A stretch of 64,000 bases of DNA from contig JAMLJG010000008.1 of NCBI GenBank assembly GCA_023953695.1, forward strand, positions 1-64,000, read 5' to 3'. The position numbers were made by a program, and so were the translations under genes. Source of the DNA: Kiritimatiellia bacterium. Its GTDB lineage: Bacteria; Verrucomicrobiota; Kiritimatiellia; CAIVKH01. The number at the start of each line of letters is the position of its first letter. Position 1 is the first letter of the stretch. The notes beneath the pieces are model-generated. The model did no database searches. It was not told where the DNA came from and was given only the letters and a program-made list of their open reading frames with translations. Positions 57,473-64,000 of this stretch are shown piece after piece.

Positions 57473-60400
57473 TCAGCGCGCGTCAAGGACTTCTCGAACG
57501 AGGGCGGCGAGGGCGGCGGGTTTGAAGGGCTTTTGGAGGAAGTTGCGGCCGGGCTCGACATCGGTCATTCCGGAGAGGGCTTCATCGGCATAGCCGGACA
57601 TGTAGAGCACTTTGAGGTTTGGCGCTTTGTTGCGCAATTGTTCGGCGAGGCTGGGGCCGCTGATGTGCGGCATGATGATGTCGGTGAGGAGGAGTTGGAA
57701 TGCGTGTTTCTTTTGGGTTGCGACTTCGAGGGCTTCGCGCCCGTTGCTGGCGGTGGTGACGCGGTAGCCGAATTGGCCGAGGAGTTGGGCGGTAAGTTTG
57801 CGCACGTTTTCTTCGTCTTCGACGAGGAGGATGCTTTCCGTGCCGCGCACGACTTCGGTTTGTGGCGAGTGCGATGCGGGTATGGGGCGGCCATCCACGC
57901 GCGGGAGATAGAGGGAGAATGTGGTGCCGCGACCGGGTGTGGATTCGACGAGGACGGAGCCGCCGGATTGCTGCATGATTCCATAGACCATGGGCAGGCC
58001 GAGGCCGGTTCCTTTGCCGACCTCTTTGGTGGTGAAGAAGGGTTCGAATATCCGTGGCATGATGGTGGGGTCAATGCCTTTGCCATTGTCGGAGACGTCG
58101 AGGACGGTGTAGGAACCGGGTTCAACGGAGAGGGTTCCGCGAGTGAGGCGGCTGGAGAGGTCTTGGCGCGAGGTGCGAATACTGAGGCGTCCGCCGTTGG
58201 GCATGGCGTCGCGGGCATTGAGCGCGAGGTTGATGATGACCTGTTCCATTTGTCCGGCATCAATGCGAACGAGGCCGGGTTCGGGGGCGAGATCGATTGC
58301 GATTTCGATGTCTTCGCTGATGAGGCGCCGCAGGATGTTTTGGAGGTTTCGGACGATCGCGTTGAGGTCGTGAAGTTTCGGTTCGAGCACCTGCTTGCGG
58401 CTGAAGGCGAGGAGTTGGCGCGTGAGGCCGAATGCGCGCTCGGCAGCTTTGGCAATTTCATCGGCGTCGCGGTGCAGCGGTTGGTCGGCGGGTATATCTT
58501 CGCGGAGCACTTCCGCGTAGCCGGTGATGACGGTGAGGAGGTTGTTGAAATCGTGCGCGATGCCGCCTGCCAGGCGGCCCACGGCCTCCATTTTCTGCGA
58601 GTGTTGGAGCAGTTCTTCGCTGCGACGCAGGGCGAGTTCAGATTTCTTGCGTTCGGTGATGTCGCGCGCGTTGATGACGTAGTGGCGGCGTCGCCCTTGG
58701 AGGTGGAGCGCCTTGGTGGCGCTCTCGAAATCGCGCCAGCTCCCGTCGCGGTGGCGGAGCCGGAATTCGACAGTGCGAATGGCAGAGGGGTCTTCAATGA
58801 TGACGCGGCGGACCTGGACCAGGTTGTAGGCGTCGTCGGGGTGAAGCAGTTCTTCGACATTATGGTTGAGGATGTCGGAGGGGGCGTAGCCGAGGGCGGT
58901 TTCCAGTGCGGGGCTGGCATAGGTCAGGATGCCCTGTCCGTCAATGATGGCGATGATGTCGGAGACGTTTTCGATGATGGAGCGATAGTACTCTTCGCGT
59001 TCGCGCAGGGCGGCCTCTGCGGCGCGGCGCGCGATGGCGGCGCCGATGGAGCCGGCGGCGGCTTTCAGCAGGTCCTCTTCGCCTGCTTCCCACGCGCCAT
59101 TCAGATCGGTGGTGCTGATGCCGATGATGCCCCAGAAGCGGCTCCCGCTGATCACTGGCGCCAGCAGGATGCGGCGCAGGGGGGGCAGGGTATTGGCTTC
59201 GCGCGGCGTCAGCAGATCGGTCACGACTCCGCGAACAGTGTGGCCCGCTTCCAGCAACTCGTAGCTGCCGGGCAGCATATCGTCATAGGCGATGGCGGCT
59301 CCCGAGGGCTTGGTGACGATGGGGTGGAGACTCCAGTATTGATAAACTGTTACTGCGAGGGGAGACTTGGGGTCTGCGTCTGTGTTTTGGAGGAGCCATG
59401 TGCGATCCACATTGGCGGCTGCGCCGAGAAGGTGGAGCGAGCGTTTAATTGCGCCCTCGAGCGTTGGAGTGGTAAGAAGCTCGTGTGTGGTTTGTGCGAT
59501 ATAGCGCAGGAGTTGATCGCGCGAGTGAATGGCTTGTTGCGCGCTCTGGCGATCGAGCAGGGCGCTAAAAGCGCCGGCGATGGCTTGCACAAGCGCGATT
59601 TCGCTCTGAAGCCAGACTCGATCCCGGCGGCAATCGTCGAAACCGATGAAGCCCCAAAGGCTATTTGATGTGAGGATGGGGACGCACAGAATGGATCGAC
59701 TATTTTGCGGATTGAGCACGGCGCGCGCTTCGGGCGAGAGGTCCTTGACGAGCGCTGAAAACGGCAAGCCGTTTCGGATGTTGCGAAAAAGGCGGTCAAA
59801 AACGACCCCGAACTCATCGTCGTTAGGATTGGGATTCCCAGCGTAGGGTGGTGCATGTTCGCTTTGCCACCTGTAGAGTTGATCGGTGAGAGGGGCATAG
59901 CTCTTTTCGTGGACGCGATTGCGGAAAATATAGGCGCGGTCCGCATCGAGCGCTGTGCCCAGGGCCTTCAGCACATCTGGCGCACAGCCGCAGTGGAGCG
60001 GATCGGTGCAGCTAGCGATGGCGCAGGTTGCATGCGTGAGGGAATCGAGGAGGCGCGCCTCGACCTGTAGTTCTGCGGCCCACGGTTTTTGGTCTGTGAT
60101 GTCGCAGCCTGCGTTGAGATAGCCGATGAGTTGGTCGCGCTGATCGAATTGGGGCGCCCCGGTCGCGAAGAAGATGCGTTCGGCGCCATCCCATCGGCGG
60201 AGCTGAAGCTCCGCCGTGAAAGGCACACTCTTTGTCAAGGCTGCGGATAGCACGGGTTGACGCGCGAAGCCGTTTTCGGGGGCGGGCGAGTTCGGATCGC
60301 TCTTGCCATCTGGCGATTCGCAAAACTCTCGGCAGTAGCGGTTGAGGAAGACTATTTTTCCGGAGGCATCGGTTTTCCAGATTGGGATTGGCGCGAGGTC

Positions 60401-60847
60401 GGCGATGCGCGCAAACCGCTCTTCACTCGATTCCGCGGTGGCGCGCGCAGCAGCTTGCGATTGGCGAGGCCCTCGCTGGATTCGGCCTGGCGCGGGTGGA
60501 TCCTCTTCGAGAATGAGATCGGCGACTGTGTCGCTGGCGTCCGGGGCGGGCACGACTTGTTTGGGCGAATAGCCTCCCAGCGAAAGAAATGGGATGGTGC
60601 GCCCCTCTTTGCGGAGGATGGCGCTGATGTGAGCGAGCGAGAGCTTGGGTAACTCTGTTGAACAAAGAATGAAGTCCCAATCGGCATCCCGCACGCATTG
60701 GCGCAGTTCGGAGAGAGACTCCACGCGAGTCAGCGCCACCTCGCCCCCACTTCTTCGGAGGCGCGCGACCCATTCTGTTGCGACGTCCGAAGGAGTCCCC
60801 AATAGCAACAGGGCCACGGGACTTGTAACTGCTTCGCGCTGGGTCAT
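57473..60847 (-). CDS. Hybrid sensor histidine kinase (PAS-GAF-GAF-PAS-HK-REC)
   Basis: About 1124 residues, no membrane helices. N-terminal receiver-like fold (about 10-105) without the phospho-acceptor Asp; PAS (about 145-265: RIADLAPIPIWKTDASG); GAF (about 275-440); GAF (about 460-625); PAS (about 640-770: IIENVSDIIAIIDGQG); HisKA with GGIAHDFNNLLTVITGYAEV; HATPase with GKGTGLGLPMVYGIMQQSGG; C-terminal receiver with phospho-acceptor Asp in LLTDIIMPHISGP. It senses a cytoplasmic cue, probably via GAF-bound ligands or haem. No cognate regulator is adjacent. ATG 60847 was preferred; ATG 60883 is possible. Confidence 0.85.
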   Translation of the reverse strand: MTQREAVTSPVALLLLGTPSDVATEWVARLRRSGGEVALTRVESLSELRQCVRDADWDFILCSTELPKLSLAHISAILRKEGRTIPFLSLGGYSPKQVVPAPDASDTVADLILEEDPPAPGRIQRGPRQSQAAARATAESSEERFARIADLAPIPIWKTDASGKIVFLNRYCREFCESPDGKSDPNSPAPENGFARQPVLSAALTKSVPFTAELQLRRWDGAERIFFATGAPQFDQRDQLIGYLNAGCDITDQKPWAAELQVEARLLDSLTHATCAIASCTDPLHCGCAPDVLKALGTALDADRAYIFRNRVHEKSYAPLTDQLYRWQSEHAPPYAGNPNPNDDEFGVVFDRLFRNIRNGLPFSALVKDLSPEARAVLNPQNSRSILCVPILTSNSLWGFIGFDDCRRDRVWLQSEIALVQAIAGAFSALLDRQSAQQAIHSRDQLLRYIAQTTHELLTTPTLEGAIKRSLHLLGAAANVDRTWLLQNTDADPKSPLAVTVYQYWSLHPIVTKPSGAAIAYDDMLPGSYELLEAGHTVRGVVTDLLTPREANTLPPLRRILLAPVISGSRFWGIIGISTTDLNGAWEAGEEDLLKAAAGSIGAAIARRAAEAALREREEYYRSIIENVSDIIAIIDGQGILTYASPALETALGYAPSDILNHNVEELLHPDDAYNLVQVRRVIIEDPSAIRTVEFRLRHRDGSWRDFESATKALHLQGRRRHYVINARDITERKKSELALRRSEELLQHSQKMEAVGRLAGGIAHDFNNLLTVITGYAEVLREDIPADQPLHRDADEIAKAAERAFGLTRQLLAFSRKQVLEPKLHDLNAIVRNLQNILRRLISEDIEIAIDLAPEPGLVRIDAGQMEQVIINLALNARDAMPNGGRLSIRTSRQDLSSRLTRGTLSVEPGSYTVLDVSDNGKGIDPTIMPRIFEPFFTTKEVGKGTGLGLPMVYGIMQQSGGSVLVESTPGRGTTFSLYLPRVDGRPIPASHSPQTEVVRGTESILLVEDEENVRKLTAQLLGQFGYRVTTASNGREALEVATQKKHAFQLLLTDIIMPHISGPSLAEQLRNKAPNLKVLYMSGYADEALSGMTDVEPGRNFLQKPFKPAALAALVREVLDAR

Positions 60848-60910
60848 GGTGGATACACCATACCCCAGGGCGGCGGTTTGCATCAAACGCGATTTGTACT
60901 GAAAGCGGGC

Positions 60911-61417
60911 TTAAGCCTTGCTGGCGGCGGCCAGCGCTGCCGCATAATCAGGCTCCTGCCCGATTTCCGGCACTTGCTGCGCGTGCACCACAATGTTATT
61001 CGCGTCCAGAACCAGCACCGCGCGGCTCAGCAGCCCGGCAATTGGGCCATCTTCGATTCGGACTCCAAAATCGGAGCCGAACGCCGGGGCGCGCATGGTG
61101 GACAGGTTGACGATGTGTTCGAGCTTCTCCGAGTCGCAGAATCGCTTCTGCGCGAAGGGAAGGTCGGCGGAGATATTGATGAGCACTATGTCGGAGAGTT
61201 TGCCGACTTCTGCATTGAACTTGCGCGCCGATGTCTGGCAGACGCCCGTGTCGAGGCTCGGCACGATGCTGATGATTTTCTTCTTGCCCGCGAAACTCGC
61301 CAGCGACTTGTCCGACAAATCGGCTGCTGTCAATTTGAAGTCCGGACATTTGGCCCCCACTGCTGGCAACGTGCCGCTTGTGTGGATGGGTGTTCCTCGA
61401 AATGTGATGTTTGCCAT
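60911..61417 (-). CDS. tpx: Thiol peroxidase (Tpx)
   Basis: A 168-residue atypical 2-Cys peroxiredoxin: FRGTPIHTSGTLPAVGAKCPDF, peroxidatic Cys in PSLDTGVCQTSARKFN, resolving Cys in FAQKRFCDSEKLEHIVNLSTMR, and the Tpx-type GVRIEDGPIAGLLSRAVLVLD. It reduces hydroperoxides using thioredoxin. The start at 61417 gives the standard MANITFRG N-terminus; an in-frame start at 61474 is rejected. It ends 64 bp after the sensor-kinase start and shares its strand. Confidence 0.95.
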   Translation of the reverse strand: MANITFRGTPIHTSGTLPAVGAKCPDFKLTAADLSDKSLASFAGKKKIISIVPSLDTGVCQTSARKFNAEVGKLSDIVLINISADLPFAQKRFCDSEKLEHIVNLSTMRAPAFGSDFGVRIEDGPIAGLLSRAVLVLDANNIVVHAQQVPEIGQEPDYAAALAAASKA

Positions 61418-61536
61418 GGTATGCTCCTGAATCGTTGATTCACTATACGCCGCGGCCGCTCTTTTGCAACGCAAGGCCTTGCTTGAAATATTTTGGAGGA
61501 GCGTGCTACTGTGCGGGGAATACGAGGAAACGGGAA

Positions 61537-62151
61537 ATGAATATGTTCTTGAGGAAGTGCGGCGGGATGTTGATCGCCGCCGTTGTACTGTCTGCGGTAT
61601 CGGCCGAAGCCTTCACCCTGATTGTTGCGCCCGCGCGCTATTCGGTGATGCAGGTTGCGCAAGATGTACTACAGCGAAGCCCGTCGGTTTTGGTTTCCTA
61701 TCAGGGCGACGCCTCGACGGCGGAGCCGCTCCTGCACGCATGGAATGGGCGCGAGTGGGTGCCGATGTCCATGAAAGATTATCGCGAGGTGAGTTTTCTT
61801 CAGCGAACGCCGGATGAAGTGGTGTTGATTGGGGGGCAAGATGTGTTGCCTCAAGCGCTCGTGGACGCCTCATCTTGGGCTCCGCGCGTGGAGCGTGTTT
61901 CCGATCTGACGACCAGCGCGCTCGTCAACGAGTTTGGCCGCATCATGAAATGGCGCGATTCCGAATGGCGCTGGTTTGCCAAGCGCTATAACCTCGCCTT
62001 GACCGACGAAGCCGAACCGCGCCGTCGTTCGAGCTGGTATGACCAGCCCGGTCCGCTTCCGGATCGCCCCGACCTGCGTCCGCCCTCCGCGCGCGCGGTT
62101 GACGCGCCTGCCGTCGAAGTGAAAGACGTGCCCAGCGAAGACCTCCCTTAA
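61537..62151 (+). CDS. Exported protein of unknown function
   Basis: A 204-residue protein with a signal peptide (MFLRKCGGMLIAAVVLSAVSAEA). The mature part has a mixed alpha/beta start (FTLIVAPARYSVMQVAQDVLQRSPSVLVSYQG), then LLHAWNGREWVPMSMKDYREV and DEVVLIGGQDVLPQALV, and a disordered Pro/Arg-rich C-terminus. I do not recognise a family. The pattern of VLVSYQG and VVLIGG strands hints at a small nucleotide- or cell-wall-binding fold. A small lipoprotein gene follows 13 bp later, probably in the same operon. Confidence 0.65.
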   Translation: MNMFLRKCGGMLIAAVVLSAVSAEAFTLIVAPARYSVMQVAQDVLQRSPSVLVSYQGDASTAEPLLHAWNGREWVPMSMKDYREVSFLQRTPDEVVLIGGQDVLPQALVDASSWAPRVERVSDLTTSALVNEFGRIMKWRDSEWRWFAKRYNLALTDEAEPRRRSSWYDQPGPLPDRPDLRPPSARAVDAPAVEVKDVPSEDLP

Positions 62152-62164
62152 TTTCCGTATATCC

Positions 62165-62521
62165 TTGAAGGTGAAATCCGTTTCACGCCTCCTGTTGCGC
62201 GCGCTTGTGCTGGCGACGCTTTTCGGCGTCGGCTGCCAAGCGCTCATGGTGCGGGAGGAAGAGAAACCCGTTGCCGACACGGTTCTGATGGTGTCGCGCG
62301 GCGCGGATGAGACCGTGTTGAGCTGGAACTCAATACGAGGCGCACGCTACATGATTCTCTATTCCGATAGCCGTGCGGCGGGAACGCGGTGGCAGCCGCT
62401 CCCGAATGCGGCATCGGTCGTGGGCACTGGTTCTGCCATCACCGTGCGCGATGCAATCCCGAATACGCGCGCGCGCTACTATCGGCTGGAACTCGTTCCG
62501 GCCTCCGGCCGCAAGCGCTGA
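62165..62521 (+). CDS. Small predicted lipoprotein, fibronectin-III-like
   Basis: A 118-residue protein with lipobox FGVGC at residues 20-24. The mature part resembles one Fn3-like beta sandwich (ETVLSWNSIRGARYMILYSD and ARYYRLELVP). The start is TTG at 62165, or GTG at 62171; neither has a good ribosome-binding site, but the tight gap to the preceding gene (13 bp) suggests coupling. The function is unknown. REP cluster C begins 30 bp after its stop. Confidence 0.6.
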   Translation: MKVKSVSRLLLRALVLATLFGVGCQALMVREEEKPVADTVLMVSRGADETVLSWNSIRGARYMILYSDSRAAGTRWQPLPNAASVVGTGSAITVRDAIPNTRARYYRLELVPASGRKR

Positions 62522-62551
62522 CGCCAAACCGCGTTCGGGTGTGAGCGTTGC

Positions 62552-62694
62552 GGCGGTTTGAGTCAAACCGCCCTACCTTTTGTCGGTGAGGGCATGAGCG
62601 GGTGGGTTTGACGGCGCCTTGGGGCCAAGTCGCCCTACCTTTTGAGGAAGATTTCGCGTGGCGGTGTGGGTAGGGCGCGTTGGCCCAACGCGCC
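62552..62694 (+). repeat. REP cluster C (three GTAG-headed hairpins, best preserved)
   Basis: Unit 1 (minus orientation) 62552-62576: perfect 9-bp arms GGCGGTTTG/CAAACCGCC with CTAC foot. Unit 2 (minus) 62613-62638: arms GGCGCCTTGG/CCAAGTCGCC (9 of 10 paired) with CTAC. Unit 3 (plus) 62670-62694: GTAG then perfect 10-bp arms GGCGCGTTGG/CCAACGCGCC. The order, spacing and linker equal cluster A. It lies between convergent genes and could also terminate transcription. Confidence 0.85.
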
Positions 62695-62721
62695 GGATGG
62701 GTTCGGCCTGGGGTGTGAGAT

Positions 62722-63645
62722 CTATTTTCGGTCGGAGGCTTTGAAGACCGTGAAAATGGGGCGGTGGTCGGATGCGAGGGTGAGGTTTGCATCGCGCGGG
62801 AGATAGCATTTTTCGGCAACGACTTCGGGTTTCATTGCGTCGTTGACGAAGGCGTAGTTGATGCGCGCGTATTCCTCTTGGTAGGCCCAATAGTGGGTCC
62901 AGACGTCGCCGACGAAATCTGTGGGGCGCAGGTCGTGGAGGATGGGGGGCCAGCCGAGGAGTGTGCGCAGGGGGGCGGAGGTGCTGGTGTCGTTCATGTC
63001 GCCGACGACGAGGATGTTCATTGTCTTGTCTTGGGCGATCATGCGGCGGAGGTGTTTGTTGAGGAGGCGCGCTTCGTTGCGGCGCATTTCGGTTTGGCCG
63101 AGCTGGTTGTATAGCTTCGATTTGAGGTGTGCGACGAAGAGGCGGAAGGTGTAGTTGGTGTTGACTTGGATGTCCACGCAGAGAAAGCCGCGCTGGACGG
63201 GGATGACGGTGTCGCCGATGGTGTAGGTCTCGTTGGTGATGTGATGTTTCTCGACGATGGGGAAGCGCGAGAGGACGCCGAGGCCGACGGTGGCGTGGGG
63301 GAGGACGAAGTGTTCCGAATGGGTGAAGTAGTCTAGTCCGGCGTCGCGGAGGCGACGGGCGAGGATGTCGAAGGAGTCGGCGTCGCCAATTTCTTCGAAG
63401 GCGAGGACATCGGGTCGCGCGTTGGAGACGATGGAGACGAGGGCGGCGATCTGGTCTTCCGGCTTGAAGTTATCCTTTTGGCCGTCTTTGTCTCGGTCTT
63501 CGTAGCTGAAGCGCCAGAGGTTGTACTCCATGACGGAGAATTCATCTGCGCTGGGCGGCGGGGGCTTGGGCCAGGGTTGGGCTTGGGCGGTGAGGGCGAT
63601 GCCGAGTGAGAGGCCCAGAATGAGTTTTGCGCCGCGGCCGGTCAT
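62722..63645 (-). CDS. Exported endonuclease/exonuclease/phosphatase-family protein
   Basis: A 307-residue protein with signal peptide (ILGLSLGIALTAQAQP). EEP-fold motifs: MEYNLWRF (Asn), LAFEEIGD (catalytic Glu), VVGDMNDTST (Asp and Asn), and the final SDHRPIFTVF (Asp-His). It could be a phosphodiesterase, nuclease or phosphatase acting in the periplasm; the substrate is unknown. The ATG at 63645 overlaps the stop of the TPR gene by one base (TGATG), so the two are coupled. Confidence 0.85.
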   Translation of the reverse strand: MTGRGAKLILGLSLGIALTAQAQPWPKPPPPSADEFSVMEYNLWRFSYEDRDKDGQKDNFKPEDQIAALVSIVSNARPDVLAFEEIGDADSFDILARRLRDAGLDYFTHSEHFVLPHATVGLGVLSRFPIVEKHHITNETYTIGDTVIPVQRGFLCVDIQVNTNYTFRLFVAHLKSKLYNQLGQTEMRRNEARLLNKHLRRMIAQDKTMNILVVGDMNDTSTSAPLRTLLGWPPILHDLRPTDFVGDVWTHYWAYQEEYARINYAFVNDAMKPEVVAEKCYLPRDANLTLASDHRPIFTVFKASDRK

Positions 63646-64000
63646 CAAGATTTCCGGTAGGTTTTTTCGATTTTTTCGGATACGTCGCGGTAGCCGATGT
63701 CCACCGCGTAGATCTCCTTGAAGAGGGCGACGGCTTTGTCGGGTTTGCCCATGGCTTCGTAGAGAGTGCCGAGTTCGTAGATGATGTCTTTCTTGGTGTC
63801 GTCGAGGATTTGGAGTTCGTCAGCGGCGCGCTCGAGTTGTTCGGCGGCGATATCGAACTGATGCTTTTGTTTGAAGCAGAGGGCGAGGTAGTAGAGGGAG
63901 CGGATGCGGCGCTGGGGGTTTTGCTGGGAGCGCTGGAAGTGTTGGATGGCTTCGTTGAGCATGCCGCGCTCGTAGAGGAGTACGCCGTATTCGTATTTGA
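63645..64000 (-). CDS. Tetratricopeptide-repeat protein, C-terminal part (cut by window edge)
   Basis: The frame is open from the window end to a TGA at 63645 (117 codons seen). It shows TPR-type helical pairs: YGVLLYERGMLNEAIQHFQ, SLYYLALCFKQKHQFDIAAEQLERA and IIYELGTLYEAMGKPDKAVALFKEIY. The C-terminus is EKIEKTYRKS. The rest of the gene, including any signal or membrane segment, lies beyond 64000. It is coupled to the downstream EEP-family gene. Confidence 0.8.
   Translation of the reverse strand, partial: KYEYGVLLYERGMLNEAIQHFQRSQQNPQRRIRSLYYLALCFKQKHQFDIAAEQLERAADELQILDDTKKDIIYELGTLYEAMGKPDKAVALFKEIYAVDIGYRDVSEKIEKTYRKS

Noticed and set aside
62641..62669. Linker of the REP cluster resembling RAYT coding sequence (REIFL)
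   Set aside because: Only nine bases (AATCTTCCT) are shared with the fragment at 1-83; this can be chance.
1..64000. CRISPR arrays, rRNA genes, prophage structural genes
   Set aside because: No regularly spaced direct repeats with unique spacers, no rRNA sequence, and no capsid, tail or terminase-like proteins were seen.

Overview
The window is about 64 kb of roughly 60% GC bacterial chromosome. It is densely packed, with short intergenic gaps and many ATGA or TGATG stop/start overlaps. Predicted lipoproteins, a porin and a TolC-type exporter indicate a Gram-negative cell envelope. Several features point to the PVC superphylum, most likely Kiritimatiellota or a Verrucomicrobiota relative: secreted glycan-active proteins with H-X9-DG pseudopilins, sugar importers with the binding protein fused to a permease, Rhs tip cassettes, and abundant TTCCAA-N3-TTGGAA palindromes. 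This placement is inference, because no 16S gene or marker search was available.

Layout. 1-2.25 kb is a junk-rich accessory strip: the 5' end of a REP-associated tyrosine transposase, a displaced Rhs C-terminal tip with a small membrane protein gene, the N-terminal stub of an IS110-family transposase, and a cluster of REP hairpins. 2.25-12.3 kb is a complete phosphate regulon on the minus strand (phoB-phoR-porin-pstS-pstC-pstA-pstB-phoU). 12.4-20.4 kb holds an M42 peptidase, a large unknown lipoprotein, a Popeye-type cyclic-nucleotide-binding membrane protein, a DUF1538 transporter paired with a P-II protein, and pdxB. 20.6-29.1 kb encodes starch/glycogen-type secreted proteins (a GH57 enzyme with three CBM25-like modules, a multi-domain CBM protein and a pseudopilin), interrupted by a dciA-like gene. 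29.2-33 kb has an AEC transporter and a UbiA/GT-C pair for polyprenyl-phosphate sugar chemistry.

33.1-34.9 kb is a three-gene HipBST toxin-antitoxin operon with three operators spaced exactly 40 bp apart, next to tRNA-Arg(CCT). 35-39.2 kb is a MacB-MacA-TolC tripartite exporter. 39.3-46.3 kb is a sugar importer without its ATPase, plus a GH31 glycosidase. 46.3-51.9 kb carries a PEBP protein, an HEGGH lipoprotein, an atypical MIP channel, rpsD, and an ATP-grasp/zinc metallopeptidase operon flanked by two very small genes. 52.2-57.4 kb holds an orphan topoisomerase VI A subunit, a UbiA/dolichyl-phosphate-mannose-synthase-type pair, def and prfC. 57.5-64 kb holds a large hybrid sensor kinase, tpx, two small exported proteins, an EEP-family phosphohydrolase and the start of a TPR protein.

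Two repeat systems overlay the genes. (1) REP clusters at 2.1, 52.1 and 62.6 kb are built of hairpins headed by GTAG, the hallmark of REP elements moved by RAYT transposases. (2) Four paired palindromes at 4.9, 41.0, 46.8 and 55.8 kb each consist of two 15-bp TTCCAA-N3-TTGGAA units spaced exactly 32 bp start to start, with unrelated 17-bp spacers. The constant geometry with a variable spacer is the most striking unexplained signal. Other leads are the ATP-grasp/metallopeptidase operon and the unpartnered Top6A.
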